From Doris montereyensis (Eukaryota > Mollusca > Gastropoda > Nudibranchia > Dorididae), in assembly GCA_037039925.1 (NCBI GenBank), contig JAXRKP010000554.1, positions 77,501-141,500 of the forward strand: a DNA stretch of 64,000 bases, given 5' to 3'. Shown one piece after another: positions 23,631-35,999 of this stretch (positions are counted from its first letter, which is position 1; every line of letters starts with the position of its first letter). A model generated the notes under the pieces. The model made no database searches. It was not told the DNA's origin and saw nothing but the letters and a program-made list of their open reading frames with translations. A program made the translations under genes and the position numbers.

Positions 23631-23714
23631 TGAAACTACTACATATTCGACTATTTATATGTTTGGAGTTATGAATACCACCATCGTATTCAGTTCTGTC
23701 AACCGTTCTGACTG

Positions 23715-23805
23715 ATAAATACACACCTGTAATTTAAACACACCTGTAACCGAAACACACCTGTAACCGAAATATACCTGTAACCGAAAAACACATGTAT
23801 CTGAA
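23715..23805. repeat. ~19-bp repeat (CACACCTGTAACCGAAA)
   Basis: About four to five copies of AAACACACCTGTAACCGA-like units, imperfect. Confidence 0.8.
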
Positions 23806-23823
23806 TTCAGTCTACGTTTGTCA

Positions 23824-24118
23824 CTCTTTTCCATTTGTGAATTGTCCCAACTCCTTATTCTCTTTTCCATTTGTGAATTGTCCCAACTCCTTATTCTCTT
23901 TTCCATTTGTGAATTGTCCCAACTCCTTATTCTCTTTTCCATTTATGAATTGTCCCAACTCCTTATTCTCTTTTCCATTTGTGAATTGTCCCAACTCCTT
24001 ATTCTCTTTTCCATTTGTGAATTGTCCCAACTCCTTATTCTCTTTTCCATTTGTGAATTGTCCCAACTCATTCTCTTTTCCATTTGTGAATTGTCCCAAC
24101 TCCTTATTCTGTTTTCAG
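23824..24118. repeat. 36-bp minisatellite (8 copies)
   Basis: CTCTTTTCCATTTGTGAATT followed by GTCCCAACTCCTTATT is 36 bases; one copy near 24065 is shortened. It is highly homogeneous. Both strands stay open because the length is a multiple of three. Confidence 0.97.
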
Positions 24119-24239
24119 ATAAGAATTCTAAAGCCCTTTTTGTTCAGAGCAAGTTTATATGTCTGTATCTGTAGAATTACTTGTAAAAGACTCAAAATTG
24201 AGCACTGGTGTTCAAGTTTCCTCAACATTTGTGTTGATG

Positions 24240-24950
24240 TGGCACAGCATTTTGGAGTGGTAATGTGTTCTATTCAACAAGAGTACAGCATTTTGGTGTG
24301 GTACACTGCTCTATTCAACAAGAGCGCAGTATTTTGGTGTGGTACTGCTCTATTCAACAAGAGCACAGCATTTTGGTGTGGTACACTGCTCTATCTATTC
24401 AACAAGAGCACAGTATTTTGGTGTGGTACAGTGTTCCAACAAGAGCACATTATTTTGGTGTGGCAACATTTGTGCTCTATTCAACAAGAGCACAGTATTT
24501 TGGTGTGGTAACTGCTCTATCTATTCAACAAGAGCACAGCATTTTGGTGTGGCACTCTCTATTCAACAAGAGCACAGCATTTTGGTGTGGTACACTGCTC
24601 TATCTATTCAACAAGAGTACAGTATTTTGGTGTGGTACACTGCTCTATCTATTCAACAAGAGTACAGTATTTTGGTGTGGTACACTTCTATCTATTCAAC
24701 AAGAGTACAGTATTTTGGTGTGGTACACTGCTCTATCTATTCAACAAGAGCACAGTATTTTGGTGTGGTACACTGCTCTATCTATTCATCAAGAGCACAG
24801 CATTTTGGTGTGGTACACTGCTCTATTCAGCAAGAGCACAGCATTTTGGTGTAGTACACTGCTCTATTAACAAGAGCATTTTGGTGTGGTACAGTGTTCC
24901 AATCAACAAGAGTACAGTATTTTGGAGTGGTACAGTGTTCCATTGAACAA
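24240..24950. repeat. 41/45-bp minisatellite (~16 copies)
   Basis: The core CTATTCAACAAGAGCACAG(C/T) followed by ATTTTGGTGTGGTACACTG is repeated. Units carry or lack an extra CTAT, giving 45- or 41-base lengths. Confidence 0.95.
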
Positions 24951-24959
24951 TCATAATGG

Positions 24960-26440
24960 TTCGAGGAATAAATAAATAAGTATTTGTACGCGTTTGTAGA
25001 CAATGGGTGATATTTTTTGTTTACCATTTCAAACTTGATGTTCTCTTGGTGCCCACGTTTTTGGTGTTATGTTGATAGTGTTTATGTCCAATGTTTATAA
25101 AAAAAATAAATAATTATCTAGTAAAATATCATTTGTCGATGTTCTTATCTTCAGTTTGCCAATGTTCGCACTTCAAGTGTCCTTATGATTGCTGTGACGA
25201 AGTTGTTTCAGTGCAATCCTTCATTACAAATCTTGATTCATGCATAGTAAGAAAAATACGATCTTCTCAGCCGACGTAATACTCAAAAGGTATCTCTCTT
25301 CCTTAGTAAACACTATCAGTTTTATGGTCGCTGCATTCAAATCTGAACTGAAATTTCACGTTCGACAGTGTGATATGGATACAGGTGTATGTTCGGTTGC
25401 AAGGTAGAAACAAAGGATCTCCCTGATTGTGGACATGCTACTTACCAAACTGTCTATTCTGTGAAGTGGGGAAGCTGAAAACGGACGGCGTTCTATTTAC
25501 CGCTTTGCCACCAGAGGTGGATGGTAGATTATTCGCTGCGTGAAGTCTGTACCCGTCACTGCAAAGGGTTCTATCGAAGTGTCGTCGAAGTTTGCATCTT
25601 TCACTACATCAGGCTTTCGATGAGGTGATGACGTATGTAAATGATACCCGGTTTAAATTTCCTAGAACTCAAATAAAAGGTCCGTGTGTTATAGTAGTAT
25701 GAACTTATGGAAAGCCCCCCCCCCTCCTCCCCTCGGTTGCCTTCATGTACCCGATAAGTGTATGTAAAGTATGGATAATAATAATCCATGTACCTAATAA
25801 TAAAAGTGATAATATAATATGTCTGTCTGTCATGGAGCGGAGACAACATCGTTTCCCACTCCCATGGGCGTGACTAAGGGCTCCCCATGTAGATCTAGCT
25901 TGCTAATTGTTCTTTCAATCGATGCCGTGTTCTTATAATCCAATACTAATTATCTCAGAATGAAAGTTGAATTTGGAATTTAAAACAGTAGCGTTATTTT
26001 ATATAATGTCGTCTGTGTTTTATGTTGTGCGTCTTGTGACCGCTATGCACCGCATAAGATATTGACTGGCTGTTTCTATCTTTGCTTTCATTGAGTTTTT
26101 GAGATCGCTCCGTCACCCTACCCCCTTTTCCTAACCCCCCCCCAATCCCTACACATGCAAGACTATCCTTCCTTTATTTCGTTTCACAGCTTTCCGTTTT
26201 GAAAAGGTTTGCATTATGTAAGTAAAAAGCGTCGACATTGAAAGTGATAATAGATTGTTATACTGTAGCGCTGTGGTTACTGTTAGAAAATACAATAATA
26301 AAATTGATCCCAATTTTCTTTTTAATTGTGACATCACTTGGGCGGGCAAGAGCTGAAATTTAAAAAAAAGACAGAGAGATGATCAATAAAATAAAATAAA
26401 ATAGGAAACTGACGGAAGGGGCTTACGGAGGGTGTGGGGC
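24960..26440. other. unique-looking non-coding sequence
   Basis: There is no recognisable gene or element. The small open frames (for example 25091-25279, with a few Cys residues) have no motif I know. Poly-C runs occur at about 25716 and 26136. A short TAGATCTAG motif occurs at about 25891. Confidence 0.4.
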
Positions 26441-26449
26441 TAGCGATAG

Positions 26450-28115
26450 GTGTTGGGTGTGTGGTGATGGGTGTTGGGTGTGTGGTGGTGGGTGTTGGTG
26501 TTGGTGATGGTGTATGGTGATGGGTGTTGGGTGTGTGGTGATGGGTGTTGGGTGTGTGGTGATGGTGATGGGTGTTGGGTGTATGGTGATGGGTGTTGGG
26601 TGTATGGTGATGGGTGTTGGGTGTATGGTGATGGGTGTTGGGTGTGTGGTGGTGGTGTGTGGTGATGGGTGTTGGGTGTGGTGATGGGTGATGGTGTTGG
26701 GTGTATGGTGATGGGTGTTGGGTGTATGGTGGTGGGTGTTGGGTGTATGGTGGTGGGTGTTGTTGTGGTGATGGGTGTGGTGATGGGTGTTGGGTGTATG
26801 GTGTTGGGTGTTGGGTGTATGGTGTATGGTGTTGGGTGTATGGTGATGGGTGTTGGGTGTGGCTATGGGTGTTGGGGTGTTGGTGTGGGTGGCGATGGTG
26901 ATGGGTGTTGGGTGTATGGTGGTGGGTGTTGGTTGGGTGTGGTGTGATGGGTGTGTGGTGATGGGTGCTGGGTGTGTGGTGGTGGGTGTTGGGTGTGTGG
27001 TGATGGGTGTTGGGTGTGTGGTGATGGGTGTGTGGTGATGGTGTGTTGGTGTGGGTGGTGGGTGTTGGGTGTATGGCGATGGGTGTTGGGTGTATGGTGA
27101 TGGTGTTGGGTGTATGGTGATGGGTGTTGGGTGTATGGTGATGGGTGTTGGATGGGTGGTGATGGGTGTTGGGGTGTATGGTGATGGATGTTGGGTGTAT
27201 GGTGATGGGTGTTGGGTGTATGGTGATGGGTGTTGGGTGTATGGTGATGGGTGTTGGGTGTATGGTGATGGGTGTTGGGTGTATGGTGATGGGTGTTGGG
27301 TGTGTGGTGATGGGTGTTGGGTGTATGGTGTTGGGTGTTGGGTGTATGGTGATGGGTGTTGGGTGTATGGTGATGGGTGTTGGGTGGTGATGGGTGATGG
27401 GTGTTGGTGTGTATGGTGATGGGTGTTGGGTGTATGGTGATGGGTGTTGGGTGTATGGTGATGGGTGTTGGGTGTATGGTGATGGGTGTTGGGTGTATGG
27501 TGATGGGTGTTGGGTGTATGGTGATGGGTGTTGGGTGTATGGTGATGGGTGTTGGGTGTATGGTGATGGGTGTTGGGTGTATGGTGATGGGTGTTGGGTG
27601 GGTGGCGATGGTTGTTGGTGTTGGTGATGGTGTGGGTGATGGGTGTTGGTGTATGGCTATGGGTGTTATGGGTGTTGGGTGTATGGTGATGGGTGTTGGG
27701 TGGTGGTGATGGGTGTTGGGTGGGTGTTGTGATGGGTGTTGGTGTATGGTGATGGGTGTTGGATGGTGTTGGGTGTTGGGTGTATGGTGATGGTGTTGGG
27801 TGTATGGTGATGGGTGTTGGGTGTATGGTGATGGGTGTTGGCGATGGTGTTGGGTGGTATGGTGATGGGTGTTGGGTGTTGGGTGTATGGTGATGGGTGT
27901 TGGGTGTATGGTGATGGGTGTTGGGTGTATGGTGTTGGGTGGGTGGTGATGGGTGTTGGGTGTGTGGTGATGGGTGTTGTGTATGGTGATGGGTGTTGGA
28001 TGTATGGTGATGGGTGTTGGTATGGCGATGGGTGTTGGATGTATGGTGATGAGTGTTGGGTGTATGGCGATGGGTGTTGGGTGTATGGCGATGGGTGTTT
28101 GGATGGGTGGCGGGT
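26450..28115. repeat. G-rich 21-bp minisatellite (~75 copies)
   Basis: The unit TGGTGATGGGTGTTGGGTGTA is 21 bases (seven codons), so long Gly/Val/Cys/Met frames are open and are not genes. The plus strand is almost free of C, with GGG triplets every 7-14 bases, and looks able to form G-quadruplexes. Regular in 27180-27600, more irregular at both ends. Confidence 0.97.
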
Positions 28116-28785
28116 AAACTGTCCTAGTAGTGTTGTGTCAAGTTGCCCATCCCTTCCAATGAAAGATTTACTGTATTCATAATCAATGGTGTTCAGTTGA
28201 GCCTGATTCTAAACTCTAAATGTGTGCTCTTCCTATCTCTATCGCCCTCCGATGATTGCCACTTTAACCATCCCCCTCTAACGATTTTCTTAACACCAAG
28301 ACAAACTGACTTAAATCCGATCTACAAACACATTTCACGACTGGCTTGGCTGCCGTAGTTAGATCACTACTACGTAAAGCGTAATTTATATCGTCACATA
28401 ATATATCGATGTTTTATCTGAGAAAGAGACATTATAGTCAATTTCAGTGTCCCATCTGTCGTCCCCCTTCCACACTCCCTCCACTCCCCCCCCCCCTATT
28501 CCACTCATAATTCAATATTCGTCACCGAAAAATGTATAATTGGAATATAATTTATTTTGTAGATCAATAATTGTTCACCTACCTCTTTTTTATTATATAA
28601 TTGTAATATTAAATATCTTTGGATTCATAATTATTATCTGCATAATCGTTTGATGGTTTGTCAGTTCTTTGTGTGGGTATGTAGCGTTTCTGTGTGTCAT
28701 CATACACAAAGAGAAATGGGAGTAAATTGCTTTATTTGAATGATTTATATTGACAGGATAGGTGAAGAGAAAGACGAGGAGAGGG
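28116..28785. other. unassigned sequence
   Basis: No gene, RNA or element signal was found. A C-rich stretch lies at about 28460-28500. Confidence 0.4.
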
Positions 28786-28926
<141 letters not shown>

Positions 28927-28929
28927 AAA

Positions 28930-29515
28930 GGGCGGGAGGTAGGGGTATTTTATCTCCACTTATAAAATCCACCAGCAAAACGTAAAACGAGCTTAAACAA
29001 AGATGCAATGAGAAATCAACACGAAAGGCAACATGCAGTAGTTAGAAGCTCTTTACGGTTTTTCAATATTACATGGCATGCCAGTTATAAGTTAAGATTC
29101 ATCTCACCTCTTCCCCACAGAATACTCCCTACTAGAACCAGAGTGCGCGTGAGAAGGTTGGAGTCTTTGTCTGTTTGTTTGATGTGTTGTTCGTCTATGT
29201 TGTTTTCGGTTGTTTTAAAAGTTTTGTTTTGTATAAAGATAACACTGTCTAGACATCTGTGATTCATAGGTACTAAGCAATGCATTCTAATGTACCAGGT
29301 CTGTTGCAGCCATTGGCGATCATTCTTCTCCACTTCTCGCTGTTCTCTGTGTAGCTGTCGAAAAGTCTATATCACGCTGTTTACCCCTGGTGTTGCTCAG
29401 GCATTCAGATTTTGTATATCATGTATCATGTATCATTCTCATCTCTCTCTCTCTCATCTCTTAAGTCCTTTCTCTCCTCTAGTACTCTTAAGCAATCTTT
29501 TATGTATCAGCCCTC
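28930..29515. other. unassigned sequence
   Basis: No gene or element signal was recognised. Confidence 0.4.
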
Positions 29516-29519
29516 TCAG

Positions 29520-29570
<51 letters not shown>
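29516..29570. repeat. (CT)n microsatellite
   Basis: A run of about 50 bases of CT. The flanks share (T)CAGCC…CAGCAC and TTAAGTCCTTTCT…CTCTAGTACTC motifs on either side (29461-29515 and 29590-29660), so the microsatellite lies within a duplicated ~115-base stretch. Confidence 0.9.
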
Positions 29571-29571
<1 letters not shown>

Positions 29572-29960
29572 ATCATTCTTTCAATACATATATTAAGTCC
29601 TTTCTGTCCTATAGTACTCATTAAGCAATGGTTTTTATGCCAGCCCTCATCAGCACATCTTCATCGTTGGTTATTTTTCCCCTCTGCGGAAATGTTTAGC
29701 ATTCTACGCATCAAAGCACATCTCTGCTGCCCAAATTCACCTCTTTATCACTCTATACACTAAGTATAACGCTGTCATCAAATGAATATATAAAAACGTC
29801 TCCATGCCATTATAACATCGATGGATCTGTCCACTAATTTGTATTCATGTGTATTGCAATAATGTTATGTTAATGTAGGTCTGAATTTGCCACTGTATTG
29901 TCCCGATCATTCTCTATATCTCACAGTTAGCCATTAGAGCAAAACCGACTTCCCGTTTGA
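29571..29960. other. unassigned sequence
   Basis: Only the right half of the short duplication noted at 29516-29570 was recognised. Confidence 0.4.
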
Positions 29961-29969
29961 ATTGAAAAT

Positions 29970-30183
29970 ACGTATCTTTGTTTTCGTATCTATCTTTGTT
30001 TCATATATATTTTTGTTTTCATATGTATCTTTGTTTTCATATGCATCTTTGTTGTATTTTTGTTTCATATGTATCTTTGTTTTCATATATATCTTTGTTT
30101 TCATATGTATCTTTGTTTCGTATATCTTTGTTTTCATATGTATCTTTCTTTATATATATCTTTGTTATATATATATATATATA
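29970..30183. repeat. ~18-bp repeat (CTTTGTTTTCATATGTAT) with TA tail
   Basis: About 11 imperfect copies of an 18-base unit end in (TA)n at 30166-30184. The open frames on both strands are low complexity. Confidence 0.9.
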
Positions 30184-30189
30184 TTTTCT

Positions 30190-33100
30190 TGAGGCCAACA
30201 TGTTCCAGGGCGTGATAAATCTTTGGACCTTTGGCTATAGCTGTGACATCCCAGTTGGTGCCCTTGTTTGTTAGCTAGGCTTCCTATATATCAAATGAAT
30301 CTATTGGTGCTGGGGGTACTGACTGGGGTGCTGACTGGGGTGTTGATGCCAGTTACCTTCTTCCACCTATGTGATGGGGTGTTGACTGTGTTAAATCCAC
30401 CTACAGTGACTGGGGTGTTGACTGTGTAGAGCTTTCATCTACCTACAGTGACTGGGGTGTTGACATCTTTCAGACTGGGGTGTTGACTGTGATAGTTACT
30501 ATCTACCTACAGTGACTGGGGTGTCGACTGTGTAGAGGTTACCTTCATCTACCTACAGTGACTGGGGTGTTGACTGTGTAGAGGTTCCCTTCATCTACCT
30601 ACAGTGACTGGGGTGTTGACTGTGAGAGGTTACCTTCATCTACCTACAGTGACTGGGGTGTTGACTGTGTAGAGGTTACCTTCATCTACCTACAGTGACT
30701 GGGGTGTTGACTGTGTAGAGGTTCCCTTCATCTACCTACAGTGACTGGGGTGTTGACTGTGTGGTGATTACCTTCATCTACCTACAGTGATTGGGGTGTT
30801 GACTGTGATAGTTACCTTCATCTACTTACAGTGACTGGGGTGTTGACTGTGATAGTTACTTTCATCTACCTACAGTGACTGGGGTGTTGACTGTGTAGAG
30901 GTTACCTTCATCTACCTACAGTGACTGGGGTGTTGACTGTGTAGAGGTTCCCTTCATCTACCTACAGTGACTGGGGTGTTGACTGTGTAGAGGTTACCTT
31001 CATCTACCTTCCAGTGACTGGGATGTTGACTGTGTAGAGGTTCCCTTCATCTACCTACAGTGACTGGGGTGTTGACTGTGTGGTGATTACCTTCATCGAC
31101 CTACAGTGACTGGGGTGTTGACTGTGATAGTTAACTTCATCCACCTACAGTGACTGGGGTGTTGACTGTGTAGTGGTTACCTTATCCACCTACAGTGACT
31201 GGAGTACTGACTGGTGTGCTGAACTACAGTGACTGGGGTGTTGACTGTGTGGTTACCTTCATCCACCTACAGTGACTGGGGTGTTGACTGTGAGTGGTTA
31301 CCTTCATCCACCTACAGTGACTGGGGTGTTGACTGTGTAGTGGTTACCTTCATCCACCTACAGTGACTGGGGTGTTGACTGTGTAGTGGTTACCTTCATC
31401 CACCTACAGTGACTGGGGTGTTGACTGTGTAGTGGTTACCTTCATCTACCTACAGTGACTGGGGTGTTGACTGTGTGATAGTTAACTTCATCTACCTACA
31501 GTGACTGGGGTGTTGACTGTGTAGTGGTTACCTTCATCCACCTACAGACTGGGGTGTTGACTGTGTGATAGGTTACCTTCATCCAACTAACAGTGACTGG
31601 GGTGTTGACTGTGTAGTGGTTACCTTCAAACACCTACAGTGACTGGGGTGTTGACTGTGTGATAGTTACCTTCATCTACCTACAGTGACTGGGGTGTTGA
31701 CTGTGTATAGTGGTTCACCAACTACAGTCTGGGGTGTTGACATAGTTACCTTCATTTACTTACAGTGACTGGGGTGTTGACTGTGATAGTTACCTTCATC
31801 TACTTACAGTGACTGGGGTGTTGACTGTGATAGTTACCACTTACAGTGACTGGGGTGTTGACATAGTTACCTACACAGTGACTGGGGTGTTGACTGTGAT
31901 AGTGGTTCTCATCCACCTACAGTGACTGGGGTGTTGACTGTGATAGTTACCTTCATCTACCTACAGTGACTGGGGTGTTGACTGTGTAGTGGTTACCTTC
32001 ATCCACCTACAGTGACTGGGGTGTTGACTGTGTAGTGGTTACCTTCATCTACCTACAGTGACTGGGGTGTTGACTGTGTAGTGGTTACCTTTATCCACCT
32101 ACAGTGACTGGGGTGTTGACTGTGTAGTGGTTACCTTCATCTATCTACAGTGACTGGGGTGTTGACTGTGTAGTGGTTACCTTCATCTATCTACAGTGAC
32201 TGGGGTGTTGACTGTGTAGTGGTTACCTTCATCTATCTACAGTGACTGGGGTGTTGACTGTGTAGTGGTTACCTTCATCTATCTACAGTGACTGGGGTGT
32301 TGACTGTGTAGTGGTTACTTCATCTATCTACAGTGACTGGGGTGTTGACTGTGTAGTGGTTACCTTCATCTATCTACAGTGACTGGGTGTTGACTGTGTA
32401 CAGGTTACCTTCATCTATCTACAGTGACTGGGGTGTTGACTGTGTAGTGGTTACCTTCTTTCCACCTACAGTGACTGGGGTGTTGACTGTGTAGTGGTTA
32501 CCTTTATCCACCTACAGTGACTGAGGTGTTGACTGTGTAGTGGTTACCTTTATCCACTTACAGTGACAGGGGTGTTGACTGTGTAGTGGTTACATTCATC
32601 CACTTACAGTGACTGGGGTGTTGACTGTGTAGTGGTTACCTTTCCACTCAGTGACTGAGGTGTTGACTGTGTAGTGGTTACCTTTATCCACCTACAGTGA
32701 CTGAGGTGTTGACTGTGTAGTGGTTACCTTCATCAACTTACAGTGACTGGGGTGTTGACTGTATAGTGGTTACATTCATCCACTTACAGTGACTGGGGTG
32801 TTGACTGTGTATTGGTTACCTCCATCCACCTACAGTGACTGGGGTGTTGACTGTGTAGTGGTTACCTTCATCCACCTACCGTGACACTGTGACTGGGGGT
32901 GTTGACTGTGTAGTGGTTACCTTCATCTACCTACAGTGACTGGGGTGTTGACTGTGATAGTTACCTTCATCTACCTACAGTGACTGGGGTGTTGACTGTG
33001 TAGTGGTTAACTTCATCCACCTACACTGACTGGGGTGTTGACTGTATAGTGGCTACCTTCATCTACCTACAGTGACTGGGGTGTTGACTGTGTAGTGGTT

Positions 33101-33460
33101 ACATTCATCCACCTACACTGACTGGGGTGTTGACTGTGTAGTGTAAGTTACCTTCATCTACCTACACTGACTGGGGTGTTGACTGTGTAGTGGTTACCTT
33201 CATCTACCTACACTGACTGGGGTGTTGACTGTGTAGTGGTTACCTTCATCTACCTACAGTGACTGGGGTGTTGACTGTGTGGTGGTTACCTTCATTAGCC
33301 TCTGTCTTGTTCTTGTTCATCTTCATTCCTGTCCATGCTGAAGTTATCTCAAGGGGGGTTGTCTTGTCTTGCATCTGTGTGATTGTGGGACAACGCTGCT
33401 AGGTCATTTGCTTAGTCAATGTCGTCCAGCTGTGTCCAGAGTGTGTCCACTGTGTCACAT
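30190..33460 (-). mobile_element. LINE reverse-transcriptase fragment split by a minisatellite
   Basis: On the minus strand at 33450-33290, in broken frames, are TLWTQLDDID, then NDLA-LSHNHT (the F/YADD motif C region), MQDKTT and KMNKNKTEANEGN (the K-rich motif D area with KTE). At the left side, minus strand 30290-30195 reads YIGSLANKQG and TNWDVTAIAKG (the FTYLGS.V.K.GGTD.DV..R motif E/thumb region). These two pieces normally lie about 25 codons apart in this LINE group; here they are separated by about 3 kb of 46-bp repeats. The clade is not assigned. It is clearly different from the LINEs at 8-11 kb and 12-15 kb. Confidence 0.75.
30305..33295. repeat. 46-bp minisatellite array (~65 copies)
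   Basis: The unit ACCTACAGTGACTGGGGTGT followed by TGACTGTGTAGTGGTTACCT and TCATCT is 46 bases. On the minus strand one unit reads EGN-HYTVNTPVTVG, in frame with the LINE codons next to the array. Because 46 is not a multiple of three, the frame changes every unit. Local subtypes form blocks: TAGAGGTTCCC at 30.5-31.1 kb, GATAGTTAC at 31.6-31.9 kb, TAGTGGTTACC elsewhere. Some copies have GTGACTGAGG or CACTGACTGG. Confidence 0.97.
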
Positions 33461-33499
33461 TGTTCCTGGTCTCTAGTTGTCTAGTTGTTGTCACTTTGA

Positions 33500-33600
33500 T
33501 TGTGATATTGCTTTATGGGTTTTTTCCTGTAAATTGCTTTTGATTTCATTTGATTTCATTAATCCACATCCACAACTAAAAATTTAGTGATCTCGGGAGT
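33500..33600. other. short unassigned spacer
   Basis: TTTGATTTCATT is duplicated at about 33540-33560. There is no other signal. Confidence 0.4.
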
Positions 33601-33604
33601 TTTT

Positions 33605-33850
33605 GCAGATTTTTAATTTTGCACGGTCTGCATTGTAAGCAGTCAATGGAAATTTAACGCACATAGTTTTGTGATCTGCACACGGACCTTTCTTTTATCG
33701 TCCGTCTCCGACGGGACTAGCATTTGTCGATCCATCAACCTGGAACAGAGGGGTAGATTTTACTCGAAACAAGCTCGAGAAAGATTTTCAACCGTCGAAT
33801 GGGATTGAACCCACGACCTTCGGGTTGAGAGGCCGACACCTCGACTTTGG
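33605..33850 (-). mobile_element. tRNA-head SINE (minus strand)
   Basis: On the minus strand from 33845 the copy reads GGTGTCGGCCTCTCAACC, GTCGTGGGTTCAATCCC (B box near 33805), GGTTGAAAATCTTTCTCG and GTAAAATCTACCCC. The body follows with GCTAGTCCCGTCGG and GTCCGTGTGCAGATCACA and ends near 33605. It is the most complete of three related copies (others at 6184 and 1600). The A box is degenerate. Confidence 0.65.
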
Positions 33851-33959
33851 ACCCTCAACTGTTTATTGGTTATTAACAGCTGACCTTCTGAGTAGATGTA
33901 AATGTCGTTCCCTGTATCCACAACCTGTGCATGCATGGCTACCATAGGGGAAAGTTGCA

Positions 33960-34150
33960 CCCATTCTACTTAATAATTTATTTATTGATTATTGATTTAT
34001 TTATTCGTTTTCTGATCCATTTTATTTATTGTACTGCTTTCTTTCTTTCTTTATCAACTCCCATTCTATCTTCCCGTGTATGGGTTTAGATGCCCGAAAT
34101 GATCTTCATTCAGGCTGCCCTGTCCTGACATTTACAGTTCCCTGCCGTGA
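33960..34150. other. AT-rich tail, probably 3' end of the LINE at 34-37 kb
   Basis: ATTTATT-type simple repeats lie at about 33980-34040 and a short CTTT repeat near 34050. On the minus strand the AATAAAT-rich run would be the 3' tail of LINE family A. Confidence 0.5.
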
Positions 34151-34175
34151 AAGTTAAATTTCTTGCTTTAATGCC

Positions 34176-35659
34176 TCACTTTCTTCGAGGTCTGCCTTTT
34201 GGTCGTTTACCTTGAGTTTTAGCACTGTATACTGATTTATCTATTCTATTGTCATTAATTCTGTTTACATGCCCAAACCATCTCAGTTGGTTTATTTCCA
34301 TTTTAGTTTGTATGCCATCTGATTTGGTTCGATCTCTTATTGTTGTATTTCTGATTTTGTCTCTTTTAGTTTTCCCCACTACTCTGCTTAGATTTTTCAT
34401 TTCAGCTGCTTGTACTTTACTGTATTCCCTACTGTCTAAGGTCTAAGTTTCACTGTCATAGAGGACAGTACGACAATAAACTGTGTTGTATACGTTATTT
34501 TGGTTTTGTGTTGACAATTTTGTTTACCTACAAATGCCTTTCCTAGATGGCTATATATTGCATTTGTCTTTTGGATTCTCTTGCTGTCTTCTTCTTTTAG
34601 TTTTTTTTATCTGAGTTAATCATTACTCTTAGGTAATTGTAGCTTTGAACTTGTTCTAAATTCTCCCTGCCCAATTTAAGATTTTGTGTATTTGCTTCCC
34701 TAGTTACTAGCATTATTTTGGTTTTCTTGGCATTTATTCTCATTCCTCTTTTATTTAAGTCAACATTGATCATGTTGATATTCGACTGGAGGTCCCTTTC
34801 TCTGATTTTCAAACAGAACTGAATCATCAACAAATGAAAGCGTTAACATTTACTGGTTTGAGCTTCAACATACCTACATTCATTTTCTTCATTTTTGAGG
34901 ATGCCTTTGCTACTGAATTCATAAACGTGATAAACAAAAGGGTACTTAGAACACAATCCTGTCTTACTCCTATACCTACATCAAATTCTTCAGATATGTT
35001 TCCAACTACTCTCACTGCACATGTTGGTTTATTGTAAAAAAACAAACTTTTTAATGGCTTCTTTTAAATTTTGCTCTACATTGTGTTCTTTTAAGGAATG
35101 TCATAGTTTGTCCCTCCTCACAGTGTCAAACGCCTTTTCAAAGTCAATAAAAACAGGAGTAAGTCACTGTTTCTTTCAGTTATTATTTGTATTATTTGTC
35201 TAATTGTAAATATGTGGTCTTGTACACTTCTTCCTGATCTAAATCCAATCTGGTGTTCTTCAATCTGATCCTCTACTCTTTCCTTAGTCTCATTTCCAGT
35301 ATCCTGGCATACACTTTCCTGGTATGCTAAGTAGTGATATCCCTCTATAGTTTGAGCATTCCATAGTTGATCCTTTTTTTATGTATTGGTACTACTGTTC
35401 CCTCATTCCAGTTGTCTGGCACCTGTTTTGACTTCCATGCTTGTTGAGATATTGCATGTAACTGTTTGTCTGCCTCTCTTCCTTGGTTTTTAATCATTAC
35501 TGGATAAACTTGATCTACTCCTAGGGACATTTTCCTAGTTTCACTTTTCTTATATCTCCTTTTAATTTGTTTCCTGTGACAGACCTCTTCAATCCAACTG
35601 AGTAGTGTTTCTTTATACATTTGCCACTTTTCTTTTATTGTGCTATCATTCAGATCCAT
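34176..35659 (-). pseudogene. LINE family A linker, RT and C-terminus (minus)
   Basis: 35659-35345 has MYKETLLSWIEEVCHRKQIK directly joined to KMSLGVDQVYPVMIKNQGRE, so most of the linker seen in the other copy is deleted. RT motif 0/1 follows: QQAWKSKQVPDNWNEGTVVP. Motif B is GIGVRQDCVLSTLLFITFMN (G where the usual motif has RQGC; here D) at 35045-34827. Motif C is in a shifted frame and reads FVDDSVLFENQR, with V in place of the usual A. LNKRGMRINAKKTKIMLVTRE and QVQSYNYLRVMIN follow (34780-34600). The C-terminus is LRWFGHVNRINDNRIDKSVY and GKRPKGRPRRK at 34320-34176, typical of this LINE group. It is not functional. Confidence 0.85.
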
Positions 35660-35999
35660 CTGCCTTTCACTGGTAAATCTTTTTATCCTAGATTGGTTTA
35701 TTTAGTTCTTCTATCTTGAGTTAAGTATTTTTCCTCTCTTTCGTTTTCTGTTTGTTTTCTTCAGTCAGTAATCTCATTTTCGTAATCACCATGTGATGAT
35801 CACTAAATATTTCTGCTCCTCTGTTTACTCTTGCACCCATCGTACTGTAAAAATGAAACTGCTAACTATTATGTAGTCTATGATAGACTATTTCCATCTG
35901 TCTTCATTTAATCTTGTATATTTGTTGATACCTTTATGATGACAAAAACGTGTTGGCTGTTTTCATGATATTCTTTAGGCAAACATCTATTAATCTCTC

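Noticed and set aside
23795..24870. Open frames of 118-238 codons across the 36-bp and 41/45-bp arrays
   Set aside because: Repeat artefacts with no start context, domain or similarity to a known protein.
26450..28182. Gly/Val/Cys-rich open frames up to 122 codons
   Set aside because: Translation of the 21-bp G-rich minisatellite; several frames are open at once.
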